Positions 1 through 9,398 of a stretch of 38,295 nucleotides of DNA are shown piece after piece; position 1 is the first letter of the stretch; every line of letters starts with the position of its first letter. The notes under the pieces are model-generated. The model searched no databases. It saw nothing but the letters and a program-made list of their open reading frames with translations, and was not told where the DNA came from. Location: positions 1 through 38,295 of the forward strand of contig CALFOL010000429.1 of assembly GCA_937919915.1 (NCBI GenBank), given 5' to 3'. Source of the DNA: an uncultured Planctomycetaceae bacterium (GTDB taxonomy: Bacteria; Planctomycetota; Planctomycetia; Planctomycetales; Planctomycetaceae). The translations under genes and the position numbers were made by a program.

Positions 1-230
1 TCCGGAAACGGACAGCACGTCGCTACCGCAAGGCTACTCGCCAGAAGAAACAACTGAATTCACACCTTCAAAGGGCTGGGGCATTGGCCCTAAACGCATT
101 CGTGGGGAAAAGCCCTGGGCCTGGTAAAGGGTGGGCCCTTGGCGCGAAGCACAATCCGTGCCAAACACGATTGGCTGGAAGCCTGGAAGCCACAGTCATT
201 AGCGAGCTGCGAAGTTATTCCAGGACCGTT
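1..230. other. Left-edge stretch without a confident gene
   Basis: No convincing gene is visible. All three plus frames are open from the edge. One ends at 55-57, one ends at a TAA at 125-127, and the third runs on antisense into the phosphodiesterase gene. Either of the first two could be the tail of a gene starting outside the window, but neither has a recognisable domain. A GC-rich stretch with repeated GGGCC/GGCCC runs at about 110-160 might fold as a hairpin downstream of the minus-strand gene, but there is no clear T-tract. Confidence 0.3.
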
Positions 231-1055
231 CTAACGTATTGGCCGCAGGAATGTGCTGAGTTTCTCAAGGTCGTCCGTTCCGATCAGATCGACGCCCGCA
301 TTCCTGAGCTCCTGCCATACGGTGATACTTTCCGGTGTCGCCCAGAATCGGACTCGACGTCCCTTGTCGTGGGCACGTTTAACGATGTCTCGCAGCTTGT
401 CACGTTCTGCATCCGGCATCGTTCCTTCGCCACGGTACTTGAAGTGGCTCGACCACTTATCGCTGATCAGTGGCAGCAGGTCCGACGACATTTTGCTGTC
501 CAGGTCTGTCACTCGTCCATCGATTCCAGCACGTCGAACCTTCGACTGCTGAATCTCAGCCATCGGTCGATCGCCGCTGATGATCACGGTGACTGCTTTC
601 TCCATGTATTTGCCATCGCGTGTTACGGAAATCAGAGCGTCATACTTCGACAATAGTTGATCCAGTGCAACATACGCAGCCTTGCCATCGGCTTTGATAT
701 CGACCAGCAGTGTGATCGTCGGTCCATCTTTGTATATTCGACCATCATTCTGCTTCGCTTGTTGCTGCAGTGGCTGCAGATACATCTTTTCCAGCGTGCG
801 TTCCGGGGACAGGAAGACGAAGTTGTGGGCCACCAATAGCTGTCCCTCGACAAGATAGACGTCTGCCTCGACACTGGTAAATCCCTCGCCCAGTGCATCC
901 AGCAGTGGACGTTTGTGCTCGTAGTCATTGTGAGCATGCGCATTCAGCAACGGAGGTGCGGCAGTACCTTGTGATTGACCAATTGACTGCTGACAGACGA
1001 ACCATGGTCCCGCGACCACCACCAACATCAGGATTCGCTGAGGAAATTTGAACAT
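231..1055 (-). CDS. Secreted PI-PLC/glycerophosphodiester phosphodiesterase-like protein
   Basis: This 274-residue protein belongs to the PLC-like phosphodiesterase (TIM-barrel) superfamily, closest in feel to the AIM6-like branch. Residues 1-27 form a signal peptide. The catalytic start of the barrel is visible as H40-x-H42-N-D, followed by S-V-E63-A-D65 and a later A-H77-N, the usual His/Glu/Asp/His set for metal-assisted phosphodiester cleavage. The C-terminal R-F-W-A-T-P...G-V-D-L-I-G-T-D-D resembles the last barrel strands of the family (usually W-T-V/G-x-D-x-I-x-T-D). It probably acts outside the cytoplasm on a glycerophosphodiester or phosphoinositide-type substrate, which cannot be told from sequence. 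It lies 25 bp downstream of glnE on the same strand and may be read through from it. Confidence 0.8.
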   Translation of the reverse strand: MFKFPQRILMLVVVAGPWFVCQQSIGQSQGTAAPPLLNAHAHNDYEHKRPLLDALGEGFTSVEADVYLVEGQLLVAHNFVFLSPERTLEKMYLQPLQQQAKQNDGRIYKDGPTITLLVDIKADGKAAYVALDQLLSKYDALISVTRDGKYMEKAVTVIISGDRPMAEIQQSKVRRAGIDGRVTDLDSKMSSDLLPLISDKWSSHFKYRGEGTMPDAERDKLRDIVKRAHDKGRRVRFWATPESITVWQELRNAGVDLIGTDDLEKLSTFLRPIR

Positions 1056-1080
1056 AAGTTTTCTTTGCTACCAGAGTTTC

Positions 1081-4000
1081 TCATTCGTAAGTCGTCGCAT
1101 CCCCGCACAGGCGTTCGACCTGCTGCGAAAACAATCGCACATGCTGCATTTGCGATTCCAGGCTGGCCAGCGGAACTTCAGAATCGTGCACCTTGTCCAT
1201 GCGTTTCGCCAGCTGAACATAGTCCGCAGAGTCAGTGGCCGGCACCGTCAGGTCCTGAGCATTCCCACGTACCATGCGCAGGCAATCGATTACTTCTCGC
1301 AGAAACATATACGCCTCCTGCGCGGTCGCTAACTGACTATCGGTTAACAAACCAGCCGCCCCGGCAGCGGATAACGCGGCCAGTGTGTTCGACGCGCGCA
1401 GGTTCGGATGCTGTTTTCCGAACGTCAATTGCAGCGCCTGTACAGCGTATTCGCAGTCCACCAGGCCGCCTTCGCTAAGTTTGGCATTGATCGTTCCGCC
1501 GTGCACAAGCTGGCGAATTTGTTTTTCTCGCATGGCTCGCATTGCGGAAAAATCGAAGCATTGCGGGCTAAAGATCAAATCGTCGCGGATGCATATCAGT
1601 TTAGCGGCGAAAGCAGCATTGCCTCCGATACATCGCATTTTTACCAGTGACTGACGTTCGTACGGCCAGGCGTCACCTTCCGGACCAAAATACCGCTGAA
1701 AAGTCGCGGCCGAGACCGCCGGAGAGCCCGCCTGGCCGTACGGTCGCATTCGCAAATCGACTTCGAAAATTCCTTTGTGGCGAGCTTCTATCGCCCGTGT
1801 GATCAGACCAGCAAGTCGTTCAAAAAAGTTCGCAGTCGATATCGCTGCCGCGCCGCTGGTTTCGCCGTCTTCCTGAAAGATGACGAACATCTCAATATCA
1901 GATGCAAAGCCCATTTCGACGCCACCGAATTTTCCCAACGCCGCGATGACGAACGCACATTCCTGTCCGTCTGCACCAATCGGAACACCGTGCATGGCTG
2001 ACAACTGCTGCCACGCTCGAATCGCAGCGGCTTCGACAACAATCTCAGCCAGTTCAGTCACTTCGGTCGAGAACGAACCGAACGGGCCACAATGTCCCAG
2101 CACATGCCGCAGATCGATGCGAAATAAATGCTGGTCCTTAAACCGATTCAGAGCCCGATTGACTCGGTCCGCCTCCGCCTCTGCAATCATCTGGCTCAGT
2201 TCACTTTCGAGTTCATCGCGTGCCACGCGACGCTCCAGTTCGCCGGATTCCTGCATCAACACCAGCAGATCTCGCGAACGAACCCGCAGGAAATCTTCCC
2301 ACAAATAGCGACTCAACCCCAACACCCGACTTACGTTGCGCAACACCTGTGGCTGCCGGAGTGCCGCCACGTTGCTTTCCCACTGAGTCTGTGACAGGAG
2401 CTTTTGCAGCAACTCGCGGAATCGCAATAACGCATTTAGCGGATCGTTATTCGACGGCAGCCAGTGTGTGAACTGCTTAATAAGTGTGACTGCCGTTTCC
2501 AGCGCTGCGACACGGCGCGCGTCATTGATCGCGCTGCCATCAGCTTCTGTGACTTGCAACACGTCCTGAATGCGTCCGCCTGCTGCGCCAAGTTCCGCAC
2601 TGGTGATACGAAACCCGCACAGTCCCAGCGCGCTGGCCAGTTCGAAGAAGAATCCGAAGCTGTCGTCGGCGGAAATTTTCAGTTGTGTTGTTCCCTGAGG
2701 CGAATCGTCGGACACTCGAATGACGAGATCGGCCTGAGGACTCGCACTTTCCGGAATCGCTTCAATGCGGTCGCAGAAGATCTGGACCAGATCCCGACGC
2801 ACCTGCTGGCCATCGCCCGCACGATACTTCGTGACCATTCTTTGCAGCGATTCTTCCACTTCACTGGCGATGGTTGTTGCGCACCGTGAAGTGGCCGATG
2901 CTGGACTCGCTACCAGAAACAATCCCAGAAAACGGCCGTCGGGGATCGCATGACCGAACCGATTTCGTCCGGTGCCCTTGACCGTGCAACCTTCCCGAAT
3001 GTCTAATTGCAGCGCGAAAAACAACCCGCAGATCATCGACAACAATTCCGGCGTGTCCAGGCAAACGATCGTCAGAAGTGCATGATGACCGTCAGCGCCC
3101 CAGGCCTCACTGTGAACTCGACAGCGCTGCCCGCTTTCAACATCATCGAGCATTTGCCGGCGCAGTTGTTCGTGCTGGTGAGTATTGGCCGAGAAGTGTT
3201 GATTGAGCTGAGATGAACTCAGTTCGCGAGACGGCTGATCCGTGATCGGACCAGCGGCCGTCTGAGAAACGGTGTTCGAATCTGCGAGCGTCGAGGGCAT
3301 GTGAACATACTCGTCAAAGATCGCTCGCACGGCACGACGATGCTCTTCAAATCGCGTCAGCAACACCGACTCATTCGGATAATCCAACCGGCGAGCCAGC
3401 CAGATTCGTTGTTCCGGGTCCGCTGGAAGTTCGTGAGTCTGCTGGTTGTGCAGCAGCTGCAACGCGTGCTCAATGGTCCGCAAAAAGATATAGCCTTCTC
3501 GCAACTGGCGGTATTCTGTCGCATTCAGAATTCCAAACTCCGCCAGCCGAACCAGGGCGTCCAGTGTGTTAGCACTGGCCAAACGCGGCTCCGCATTTCC
3601 GTGAGTCAACTGCAGTGCCTGCACGAGGAATTCAATATCGCGAATGGACCCCGCACCAAGTTTGACTTCAAAAGCCAGCTTACCGGCCTTCCGCAGCCGA
3701 TCTTCAATGTAGCCCTTCATGCGACGGATGCTGTCGAAGATGTCTTCGGAAGACGCCTTGTACAACACCGCTGGCAGTCGTTTCAGCAGGTCTATTCCTG
3801 GCCGCGTGTCTCCCGCGATCACTCTGGCCTTTAACAACGCTTGTTTTTCCCAGAGCTCCGCATCCGACAACAGATACTGTTCGTAGCTGCCAGGTGTCGT
3901 GACCAGCGGCCCCGCGTCCCCCCACGGCCGCAGTCGCATGTCGACCCGATACAGAAATCCTGACGACAGATTGTCACTCAGTGCATCGATCAACTGTCGC

Positions 4001-4767
4001 GCGACGCGTTGCGCCGTGGCGGATGATTTGTCCGCGACAAGAATCAGGTCGATATCAGAACTGTAGTTCAGCTCTTCCCCACCGTGCTTGCCCAGCGCCA
4101 GCACACTAAACGGCGGTTCGTCGATCTTCGCGTTGTCGCAGACAATTTTCAGACACACCTGCACCATCGCATCGGCCAGTAGGGAAATCTGTAGCGTGAC
4201 GAATTTTAAATCCAGCAGTCCGAAGGCATCGCACATGCCGATTCGCAGAATTTCTCGACGCTGGTAACGCCTGAGCGCGGAGAGTTTTTCGACGAGTGAT
4301 TCGCAGGGCCCGGAAAGTTCCTGCGCTTCGTCCAGAAACTCATTGCGTGACTTCATTTCTGCTGTGCGACGTTCCGCTGTCAGGTCGCGCAGAGCAGACG
4401 GCTGATTGAGCAGAGTTTGCGTCAGAAACGGGCTTCCACAGGCCAGCCGACCAATAACTTCCAAAGAGCGTGGCGTGTTTTTGAACAGAGAAAACGCTTC
4501 CAGCGCCGATTTGCTCCGGGCCACAAACTGATCGACCGTGTGCACGACGTTACCCGGTAAGGGAGCTTCCAGCAGCACACGCATCAGCGTTTTGTACCAC
4601 TGCGGGTCGACGTTGGGATGCTCTGAGGACTGGCAATTTTCGAAAGCCTGGCGCAACCGCATCAGGCTGCGCGTGGCCTGGGCGGCGTCAGAAACGCCAG
4701 CTTCGGAAAGCAAACCAGAGTTCTGGTCAAAATCCGATTCGATAAGCTTGTCAAACTGCGGAAACAT
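1081..4767 (-). CDS. glnE: Glutamine synthetase adenylyltransferase/adenylyl-removing enzyme with inserted ACT-like domains
   Basis: Bifunctional enzyme that adenylylates and de-adenylylates glutamine synthetase. It has two nucleotidyltransferase halves. The N-terminal (adenylyl-removing) half carries G-K-H-G-G-E-E-L-N-Y-S-S-D238-I-D240 (about 226-243), D-M-R-L-R-P (276-281) and a G-S-I-R-D-I-E-F motif (373-380). The C-terminal (adenylyltransferase) half carries G-K-F-G-G...A-S-D957-I-E959 (945-960), D-L-R-M-R-P-Y (1004-1010) and G-G-L-V-D-C-E-Y (1100-1107). At 1228 residues it is about 280 longer than the E. coli protein (about 950). The extra length lies between the halves at about 490-775, with two ACT-like segments near 560-620 and 683-755. 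The second acidic residue of the C-terminal D-x-D motif is Glu. The start at 4767 leaves 72 bp to the divergent queF. Confidence 0.93.
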   Translation of the reverse strand: MFPQFDKLIESDFDQNSGLLSEAGVSDAAQATRSLMRLRQAFENCQSSEHPNVDPQWYKTLMRVLLEAPLPGNVVHTVDQFVARSKSALEAFSLFKNTPRSLEVIGRLACGSPFLTQTLLNQPSALRDLTAERRTAEMKSRNEFLDEAQELSGPCESLVEKLSALRRYQRREILRIGMCDAFGLLDLKFVTLQISLLADAMVQVCLKIVCDNAKIDEPPFSVLALGKHGGEELNYSSDIDLILVADKSSATAQRVARQLIDALSDNLSSGFLYRVDMRLRPWGDAGPLVTTPGSYEQYLLSDAELWEKQALLKARVIAGDTRPGIDLLKRLPAVLYKASSEDIFDSIRRMKGYIEDRLRKAGKLAFEVKLGAGSIRDIEFLVQALQLTHGNAEPRLASANTLDALVRLAEFGILNATEYRQLREGYIFLRTIEHALQLLHNQQTHELPADPEQRIWLARRLDYPNESVLLTRFEEHRRAVRAIFDEYVHMPSTLADSNTVSQTAAGPITDQPSRELSSSQLNQHFSANTHQHEQLRRQMLDDVESGQRCRVHSEAWGADGHHALLTIVCLDTPELLSMICGLFFALQLDIREGCTVKGTGRNRFGHAIPDGRFLGLFLVASPASATSRCATTIASEVEESLQRMVTKYRAGDGQQVRRDLVQIFCDRIEAIPESASPQADLVIRVSDDSPQGTTQLKISADDSFGFFFELASALGLCGFRITSAELGAAGGRIQDVLQVTEADGSAINDARRVAALETAVTLIKQFTHWLPSNNDPLNALLRFRELLQKLLSQTQWESNVAALRQPQVLRNVSRVLGLSRYLWEDFLRVRSRDLLVLMQESGELERRVARDELESELSQMIAEAEADRVNRALNRFKDQHLFRIDLRHVLGHCGPFGSFSTEVTELAEIVVEAAAIRAWQQLSAMHGVPIGADGQECAFVIAALGKFGGVEMGFASDIEMFVIFQEDGETSGAAAISTANFFERLAGLITRAIEARHKGIFEVDLRMRPYGQAGSPAVSAATFQRYFGPEGDAWPYERQSLVKMRCIGGNAAFAAKLICIRDDLIFSPQCFDFSAMRAMREKQIRQLVHGGTINAKLSEGGLVDCEYAVQALQLTFGKQHPNLRASNTLAALSAAGAAGLLTDSQLATAQEAYMFLREVIDCLRMVRGNAQDLTVPATDSADYVQLAKRMDKVHDSEVPLASLESQMQHVRLFSQQVERLCGDATTYE

Positions 4768-4839
4768 CGTAGAAACGCTAACGAAGCACAGATGTCGATC
4801 GCCATCCGGCTGTGCCAGTGAAGTTTTATCAGATCTAAG

Positions 4840-5235
4840 ATGGCAACCTTAACCAAGTCCCGAGCTTACGTCATGACGGAACCCTGTCGAGATACCCTGG
4901 AAACTTTCGAAAACCCATTTCCTGACCGCGATTATTTGATCGAAACGGTCGCGCCGGAGTTTACTTCTCTGTGCCCGAAAACCGGTCAGCCCGATTATGG
5001 CGTGCTGACGATCGTGTATATTGCGGACAAACTGTGCTATGAGTTGAAATCACTGAAAATGTACTTGCAGGAATTCCGCAATCATGGGGCGTTCTACGAA
5101 AGAGTCACGAACACAATTCTGGATGACCTTGTCGCTGTAACAAACCCACGCTGGATCAAAATCGAAGCGGCGTTCACACCACGGGGCGGCATTCGCACCA
5201 CGGTAATCGTGGAGCACGGAAAAAAGTCGAACTAG
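4840..5235 (+). CDS. queF: NADPH-dependent 7-cyano-7-deazaguanine reductase (preQ1 synthase), QueF type I
   Basis: Reduces preQ0 to preQ1 in the biosynthesis of the tRNA nucleoside queuosine. The 131-residue length fits the short unimodular QueF class of the T-fold superfamily. Visible signatures are the catalytic Cys45 in [10 protein letters not shown]52 with the conserved Asp seven residues on, the QueF NADPH motif E68-L-K-S-L-K-M-Y75, and N-H82-G for substrate binding. An internal ATG at 4873 is an alternative start. Neither start has a strong Shine-Dalgarno, and both precede the conserved E-N-P-F-P at residues 24-28. It diverges from glnE across 72 bp, so the two promoters must be packed back to back. 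No other queuosine gene is in the window. Confidence 0.95.
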   Translation: MATLTKSRAYVMTEPCRDTLETFENPFPDRDYLIETVAPEFTSLCPKTGQPDYGVLTIVYIADKLCYELKSLKMYLQEFRNHGAFYERVTNTILDDLVAVTNPRWIKIEAAFTPRGGIRTTVIVEHGKKSN

Positions 5236-5273
5236 AATCGTTGGCGTTGGGATGACTTTGCCCGGAGCCGGAA

Positions 5274-5615
5274 ATGGTAGAAGCGGAAGAAACACGATCT
5301 GAACAGATCGGCACCTGGATTGCCATTATTGGCATCATGATACCGAGCATGATTGTTGCCGAATTCTGGCCAGCATGGAATGTCCTGCCGCTCTGGGCCT
5401 GGGCCGCAATTGCTGGTGCATCGGGAGGGATTGGGATGGCCATCAGCTATTCGCCGCGATCAGCAGCTTTCGCTGGCGGCGTGGTGGCTGGCGTCTGTAT
5501 TCCGTTCGCACTCGTTCTGTATGTGTTCCTGCGGTCAAAACTGTCGGACACATTCTGGAGTCTGGAATTCATTATCCCCGGTGTGCTTGGAGCTCTTCCG
5601 GGCATCGGCGTGTAG
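5274..5615 (+). CDS. Small four-helix membrane protein of unknown function
   Basis: A 113-residue protein with a short charged N-terminus (about 11 residues) and four hydrophobic segments at roughly 13-30, 36-56, 63-86 and 93-112, so it is almost entirely membrane embedded. The short N-terminal stretch is acidic and there is no enzymatic motif. The start at 5274 is preceded by GGAG at about 5262, an acceptable ribosome site. It lies 38 bp after queF on the same strand, so co-transcription is likely, but the sequence shows no link to queuosine metabolism or transport. Function not recognised. Confidence 0.7.
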   Translation: MVEAEETRSEQIGTWIAIIGIMIPSMIVAEFWPAWNVLPLWAWAAIAGASGGIGMAISYSPRSAAFAGGVVAGVCIPFALVLYVFLRSKLSDTFWSLEFIIPGVLGALPGIGV

Positions 5616-5773
5616 AAACTGATTTGCGCTTCCGTGGGATATTCAGATGATGACCCCATGGTTGAAAGTGTCGACCGGAATACCGAAGCCTGACCTCCCG
5701 TAGAATCTATGGGGAAGATGGCGATTCGCTTTGGAATTTAGAACACGGAATTACAAGCAGGGATAGAGAGAAC

Positions 5774-7156
5774 ATGGCAAAAGCATGGGGCGGACGCTTC
5801 AATCAGGACACCGATCCGCGAGTTGAGGCTTTCACGGAATCCATCAGCTTCGACCGCCGACTTTACGAAGTCGACGTCCGCGGTTCGCAGGCGCACGCCA
5901 CGATGCTGGCCAGCGTGGGACTGATCACCCAGGAAGAACGCGATCAGATTTGCAGCACGCTGAATGAGATCAAGGCTGAGATCAAGGCCGGCGATTTCGA
6001 ATTCAAAGCAGCGCTGGAAGACATTCACATGCACATCGAAAGTGCATTGATCGCGCGAATTGGCGATACCGGTCGCAAGCTGCATACTGCTCGCAGCCGC
6101 AACGATCAGGTGTCCACTGATCTGCGACTGTACGTCCGCGATGCCATTGATACGCTGGACGAATTGCTGCTGGAATGCCAGCGGTCGTTTGTTGACCGCT
6201 GCGACCGCGATGCCGACGTCATTCTTCCCGGTTATACGCATCTGCAGCGAGCTCAGCCGGTGAAAGCTGCGCACTACTGGCTGGCATACTGCGAGAAGTT
6301 TCAACGAGATCGTGATCGACTGGCGGACTGTCGCAAACGCGTCAACGTTTCTCCACTGGGTGCAGCTGCGCTAGCGGGAACATCGTTGCCGATTGATCGA
6401 GATATGACCGCGAAGCTGTTGAATTTCGCGTCCGTCGCTGGCAACAGCCTGGATGTCAGCAGCGACCGTGACTATCTGGCGGAATTCGTATTTTGCATGT
6501 CGCTGATTTCGGCACATCTAAGCACGTGGTGCGAAGAATGGATCATCTGGTTTACTACTGAATTTAACTTCATTCAGCTGCCGGACGCTTATACCACTGG
6601 TTCGTCGATCATGCCGCAAAAGCGGAATCCAGATGTCCTGGAGCTTATGCGTGGCAAGACGGCCCGAGTCATGGCGGCGGTGCCGCAGGTACTGATCCTG
6701 CTTAAGAGTCTGCCGATGGCGTACAACCGCGATCTGCAGGAAGACAAGTTGGCGCTGTTCGATGCGTTCGACACCGTCAAAGCCTGTCTGGAATTGACGC
6801 CCGCCATTGTGTCCGGTGCCGAGTTGAAGCGAGAGCAGATAACCGCACGTCTCGAAGACGGATTCCTGGACGCTACCGCGCTCATGGAGTACCTGATCAA
6901 AAAGGGTGTCCCTATGCGAACGGGACATGGCACGGTCGGGCAACTGGTCGCAAAGTGTGAACAAACGAAATCGCGTTTGAAAGATCTTTCACTGGCAGAA
7001 CTTCAAGAAGCCTGCGAACTGATTCAGCAGGACGTCTACGAAGTTCTGGGAACAGAAAACGCGATGAAGGCATTGCAGAGCTACGGTTCCGGCGGCGAAA
7101 AACCTGTTGCGGACCGCGTTGCTCACTGGAAATCAGCACTTAAGAGTTCCACGTGA
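5774..7156 (+). CDS. argH: Argininosuccinate lyase
   Basis: Cleaves argininosuccinate to arginine and fumarate, the last step of arginine biosynthesis, in the cytoplasm. It is 460 residues, the normal family length, and a member of the aspartase/fumarase superfamily. It starts M-A-K-A-W-G-G-R-F, typical of ArgH. The three conserved regions are present: T-A-R-S-R-N-D-Q (105-112), L-P-G-Y-T-H156-L-Q-R-A-Q-P (151-162) with the general acid/base His, and the signature [11 protein letters not shown] (276-286) with the catalytic Ser on the flexible loop. A purine-rich AGGGATAGAGAG lies just upstream of the ATG. It stands alone, with no other arg gene in view. Confidence 0.97.
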   Translation: MAKAWGGRFNQDTDPRVEAFTESISFDRRLYEVDVRGSQAHATMLASVGLITQEERDQICSTLNEIKAEIKAGDFEFKAALEDIHMHIESALIARIGDTGRKLHTARSRNDQVSTDLRLYVRDAIDTLDELLLECQRSFVDRCDRDADVILPGYTHLQRAQPVKAAHYWLAYCEKFQRDRDRLADCRKRVNVSPLGAAALAGTSLPIDRDMTAKLLNFASVAGNSLDVSSDRDYLAEFVFCMSLISAHLSTWCEEWIIWFTTEFNFIQLPDAYTTGSSIMPQKRNPDVLELMRGKTARVMAAVPQVLILLKSLPMAYNRDLQEDKLALFDAFDTVKACLELTPAIVSGAELKREQITARLEDGFLDATALMEYLIKKGVPMRTGHGTVGQLVAKCEQTKSRLKDLSLAELQEACELIQQDVYEVLGTENAMKALQSYGSGGEKPVADRVAHWKSALKSST

Positions 7157-7649
7157 TAAGTTAGTGACTGGAATTGCACCAAAGCCGCGAGCGTTGCCAA
7201 AGACTGAAGGATCGCGAAGCGACTTTGCGTAAAAATCCAACTCGCTGAAAACCCGACAAGTTGGTGATTGTCGCTTTGAGTACGCCAAGGCGTCCGATTA
7301 CGTCAAACGCCGCCTTTGTCCACTGCCAGTTAAGTTGGCACATTGAGCAGTCCCAGTCGCCGACAATAACGATGAGTGAGCTGTTACGATCCCAAAAATA
7401 GAGGGGCAGACAATCGTCCAGGCCGTCCAGGATTTCAGTGTCGCCGGCACGGTACGCTCGGCATGAGTTTTTTGCGGACGGTTCTGAGGAGCTTGGTTTG
7501 GACGGAGCGCTCGCCCACGTGACCGTAGCGAATACACTCAAAATTGCCATCGAGAGTTACGTACGGCCCCACGTGATGATACTGGCAACGAATGGAGCGT
7601 TATCGCGAAACGCAATTGGTGCGAACACGCGCGCAGTTGGAAGCCGTGC
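7157..7649. other. Gene-poor stretch between argH and the sufES fusion
   Basis: About 490 bp between two converging genes. The only sizeable minus-strand frame is 7161-7550 (129 codons). Its middle part, about residues 37-95, has a protein-like composition (G-D-T-E-I-L-D-G-L-D-D-C and later G-D-W-D-C-S-M-C), while its ends look random. It may be a decayed gene or chance. A second minus frame (7298-7537) and a plus frame (7438-7683) overlap it and are no better. No terminator with a T-tract was found. Confidence 0.35.
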
Positions 7650-9368
7650 CTACGTTAGCCGCAGCTTTTCGCGGGCGAACTGAATGGCTTCGATCAGCAT
7701 CTGAATATCGTCTGTCGTGTTGTAAGCGGCGAAGCTGGCGCGCGTGGTCGCGCTGACGCCCAGCAGATCGTGCAACGGCATTGTGCAGTGATGACCGTGT
7801 CGTGTCATCACGGCTTTGCGGTCGAACATGGCAGCCAGATCTTCGGGATGGACGTTGTCCATACGGAAGCTGATGATCGCACCTTTATCAGCGATGTGTG
7901 GGCCGTAGATCTTCATTCCCGGGATCTGTTGTAATTGTTCCGTTGCCAGTTTTAACAGGTTCTGCTCGTGCTGATGGATGGCTTCCAATCCGTATTGCTG
8001 AACCCAGTCGATGGCGGCCCCTAACGCGATCGCCTGGACAATCGGCAATGTACCGGCTTCGAACTTCGCAGGTGCCTGTGCCCATTCGGAGTGATCCTTA
8101 TAGACTCGGGAAATCATGTGGCCGCCGAATACTGTCGCGTCCGCTTCTTCCAGACGTTCCGGCTTACCATACAGTATTCCAACACCAGTCGGGCCATAGA
8201 CTTTGTGCCCGGAGAACACCAGAAAGTCGACATCATCGGCGACGACATCAACCGGCATATGCGGCACGCTTTGAGCTCCATCAACCACGATTATTGCGCC
8301 CACCGCATGCGCGCGACGGGCGAGTTCCGCAATCGGATTGACTGTGCCAAGGACGTTGGACATTCCTGTGACGGCAAGGACCTTCGTTTTGGATGTCAGC
8401 ACACTGTCCAGTTGCAACATGTCAAGTTGACCATCCGCTGTCAGCGGAATGAACTTCAGGGTTGACTGTGTTCGCAGGGCCAGCTGCTGCCACGGAACAA
8501 AGTTCGCGTGGTGTTCCATTTCTGTGATCAGGATTTCGTCGCCGGGTTGCACGTGTCTCATGCCCCAGCCGAATGCGATCATGTTTAACGTGGCTGTGCA
8601 GCCCGGTGTAAACGCAATCTGTTGCGGCGTGGCGGACCTGATGAAGTCAGCAACCTTTTGACGCGACGCTTCCAGTTCTTCGTCAACGCGAGCTCCAAAG
8701 CTGTAACGTCCGCGGTAGGCGTTGGCGAAGTATTGTTCTTCCACTTCACGCTCTTTGTCGATGACGACCTGCGGTTTCTGAGCTGACGCGCCGCTGTCCA
8801 GAAACACGGGGCGAAGTCCGTCGGCAAGCAGTTGATTAAGAATTGGAAACTGCTGACATACCTCTTCCACGTTGAACGGCTTCCGCGGTGCCGGTACGTT
8901 GGCTGCGATTGCCGGTGCGGAGGATTTGACAGTGGGTTGTGGTTCTGTCTGTTCTGCGACGTGACTGGCGGCGAGCTTGCGGATCTTGTCCACCATTCCC
9001 TGCAGGCCATTGTGTCGCTGAGGGGAAATGTATTGCTTCAGTCGCAATCGGTCGAACACTTCCGCGATGTTGATCTGCAGGATTTCGCTCGCCTTCCTGC
9101 CAGAGAAGGCCGCCAGCAGCACCGTGATCAACCCACGCACGATTTCCGCGTCGCTGTCAGCGTGAATCGTCAGCAGCGGATCATCGCCGGGCGCCGCGGA
9201 TGCGTTCAGCCACACCTGACTCTGGCAACCGTGTACCAAATCTTCACTGCGTTGTTGAGCCGCCGTAAACCGCGGAAGGTCGTAACCCAGTTCCAGCAAA
9301 TACTGAGATTGGTCACGTGGATCGAGGTCTTCGAACTCTTCGAAAATTTCTTCAGTCGTGATAAACAT
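7650..9368 (-). CDS. SufE-SufS fusion: cysteine desulfurase with N-terminal sulfur acceptor domain
   Basis: Mobilises sulfur from cysteine for Fe-S cluster assembly. Residues 1-137 are a complete SufE domain with the acceptor Cys48 in V-H-G-C-Q-S-Q-V-W. A proline/alanine-rich linker (about 138-163) leads to a full group II cysteine desulfurase (about 165-572), a PLP enzyme of the SufS type. SufS signatures are H286-H287-A-N-F, D363-G-A-Q, the PLP lysine in S-G-H-K389-x-Y-G-P-T-G, and catalytic Cys528 in R-H-G-H-H-C-T-M-P. SufE and SufS are normally separate partners, so the fusion would hold donor and acceptor on one chain. It lies 30 bp behind mrp on the same strand. No sufBCD genes are in the window. 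Confidence 0.93.
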   Translation of the reverse strand: MFITTEEIFEEFEDLDPRDQSQYLLELGYDLPRFTAAQQRSEDLVHGCQSQVWLNASAAPGDDPLLTIHADSDAEIVRGLITVLLAAFSGRKASEILQINIAEVFDRLRLKQYISPQRHNGLQGMVDKIRKLAASHVAEQTEPQPTVKSSAPAIAANVPAPRKPFNVEEVCQQFPILNQLLADGLRPVFLDSGASAQKPQVVIDKEREVEEQYFANAYRGRYSFGARVDEELEASRQKVADFIRSATPQQIAFTPGCTATLNMIAFGWGMRHVQPGDEILITEMEHHANFVPWQQLALRTQSTLKFIPLTADGQLDMLQLDSVLTSKTKVLAVTGMSNVLGTVNPIAELARRAHAVGAIIVVDGAQSVPHMPVDVVADDVDFLVFSGHKVYGPTGVGILYGKPERLEEADATVFGGHMISRVYKDHSEWAQAPAKFEAGTLPIVQAIALGAAIDWVQQYGLEAIHQHEQNLLKLATEQLQQIPGMKIYGPHIADKGAIISFRMDNVHPEDLAAMFDRKAVMTRHGHHCTMPLHDLLGVSATTRASFAAYNTTDDIQMLIEAIQFAREKLRLT

Positions 9369-9398
9369 GGGCTGCGTCTGCCGTTCGCAATGCGATGC

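Noticed and set aside
84-656. 190-codon plus-strand frame
   Set aside because: Mostly antisense to the phosphodiesterase gene; no domain seen.
3301-3834. 177-codon plus-strand frame
   Set aside because: Antisense shadow of glnE with random-looking composition.
6518-6964. 148-codon minus-strand frame
   Set aside because: Antisense to argH over its signature region.
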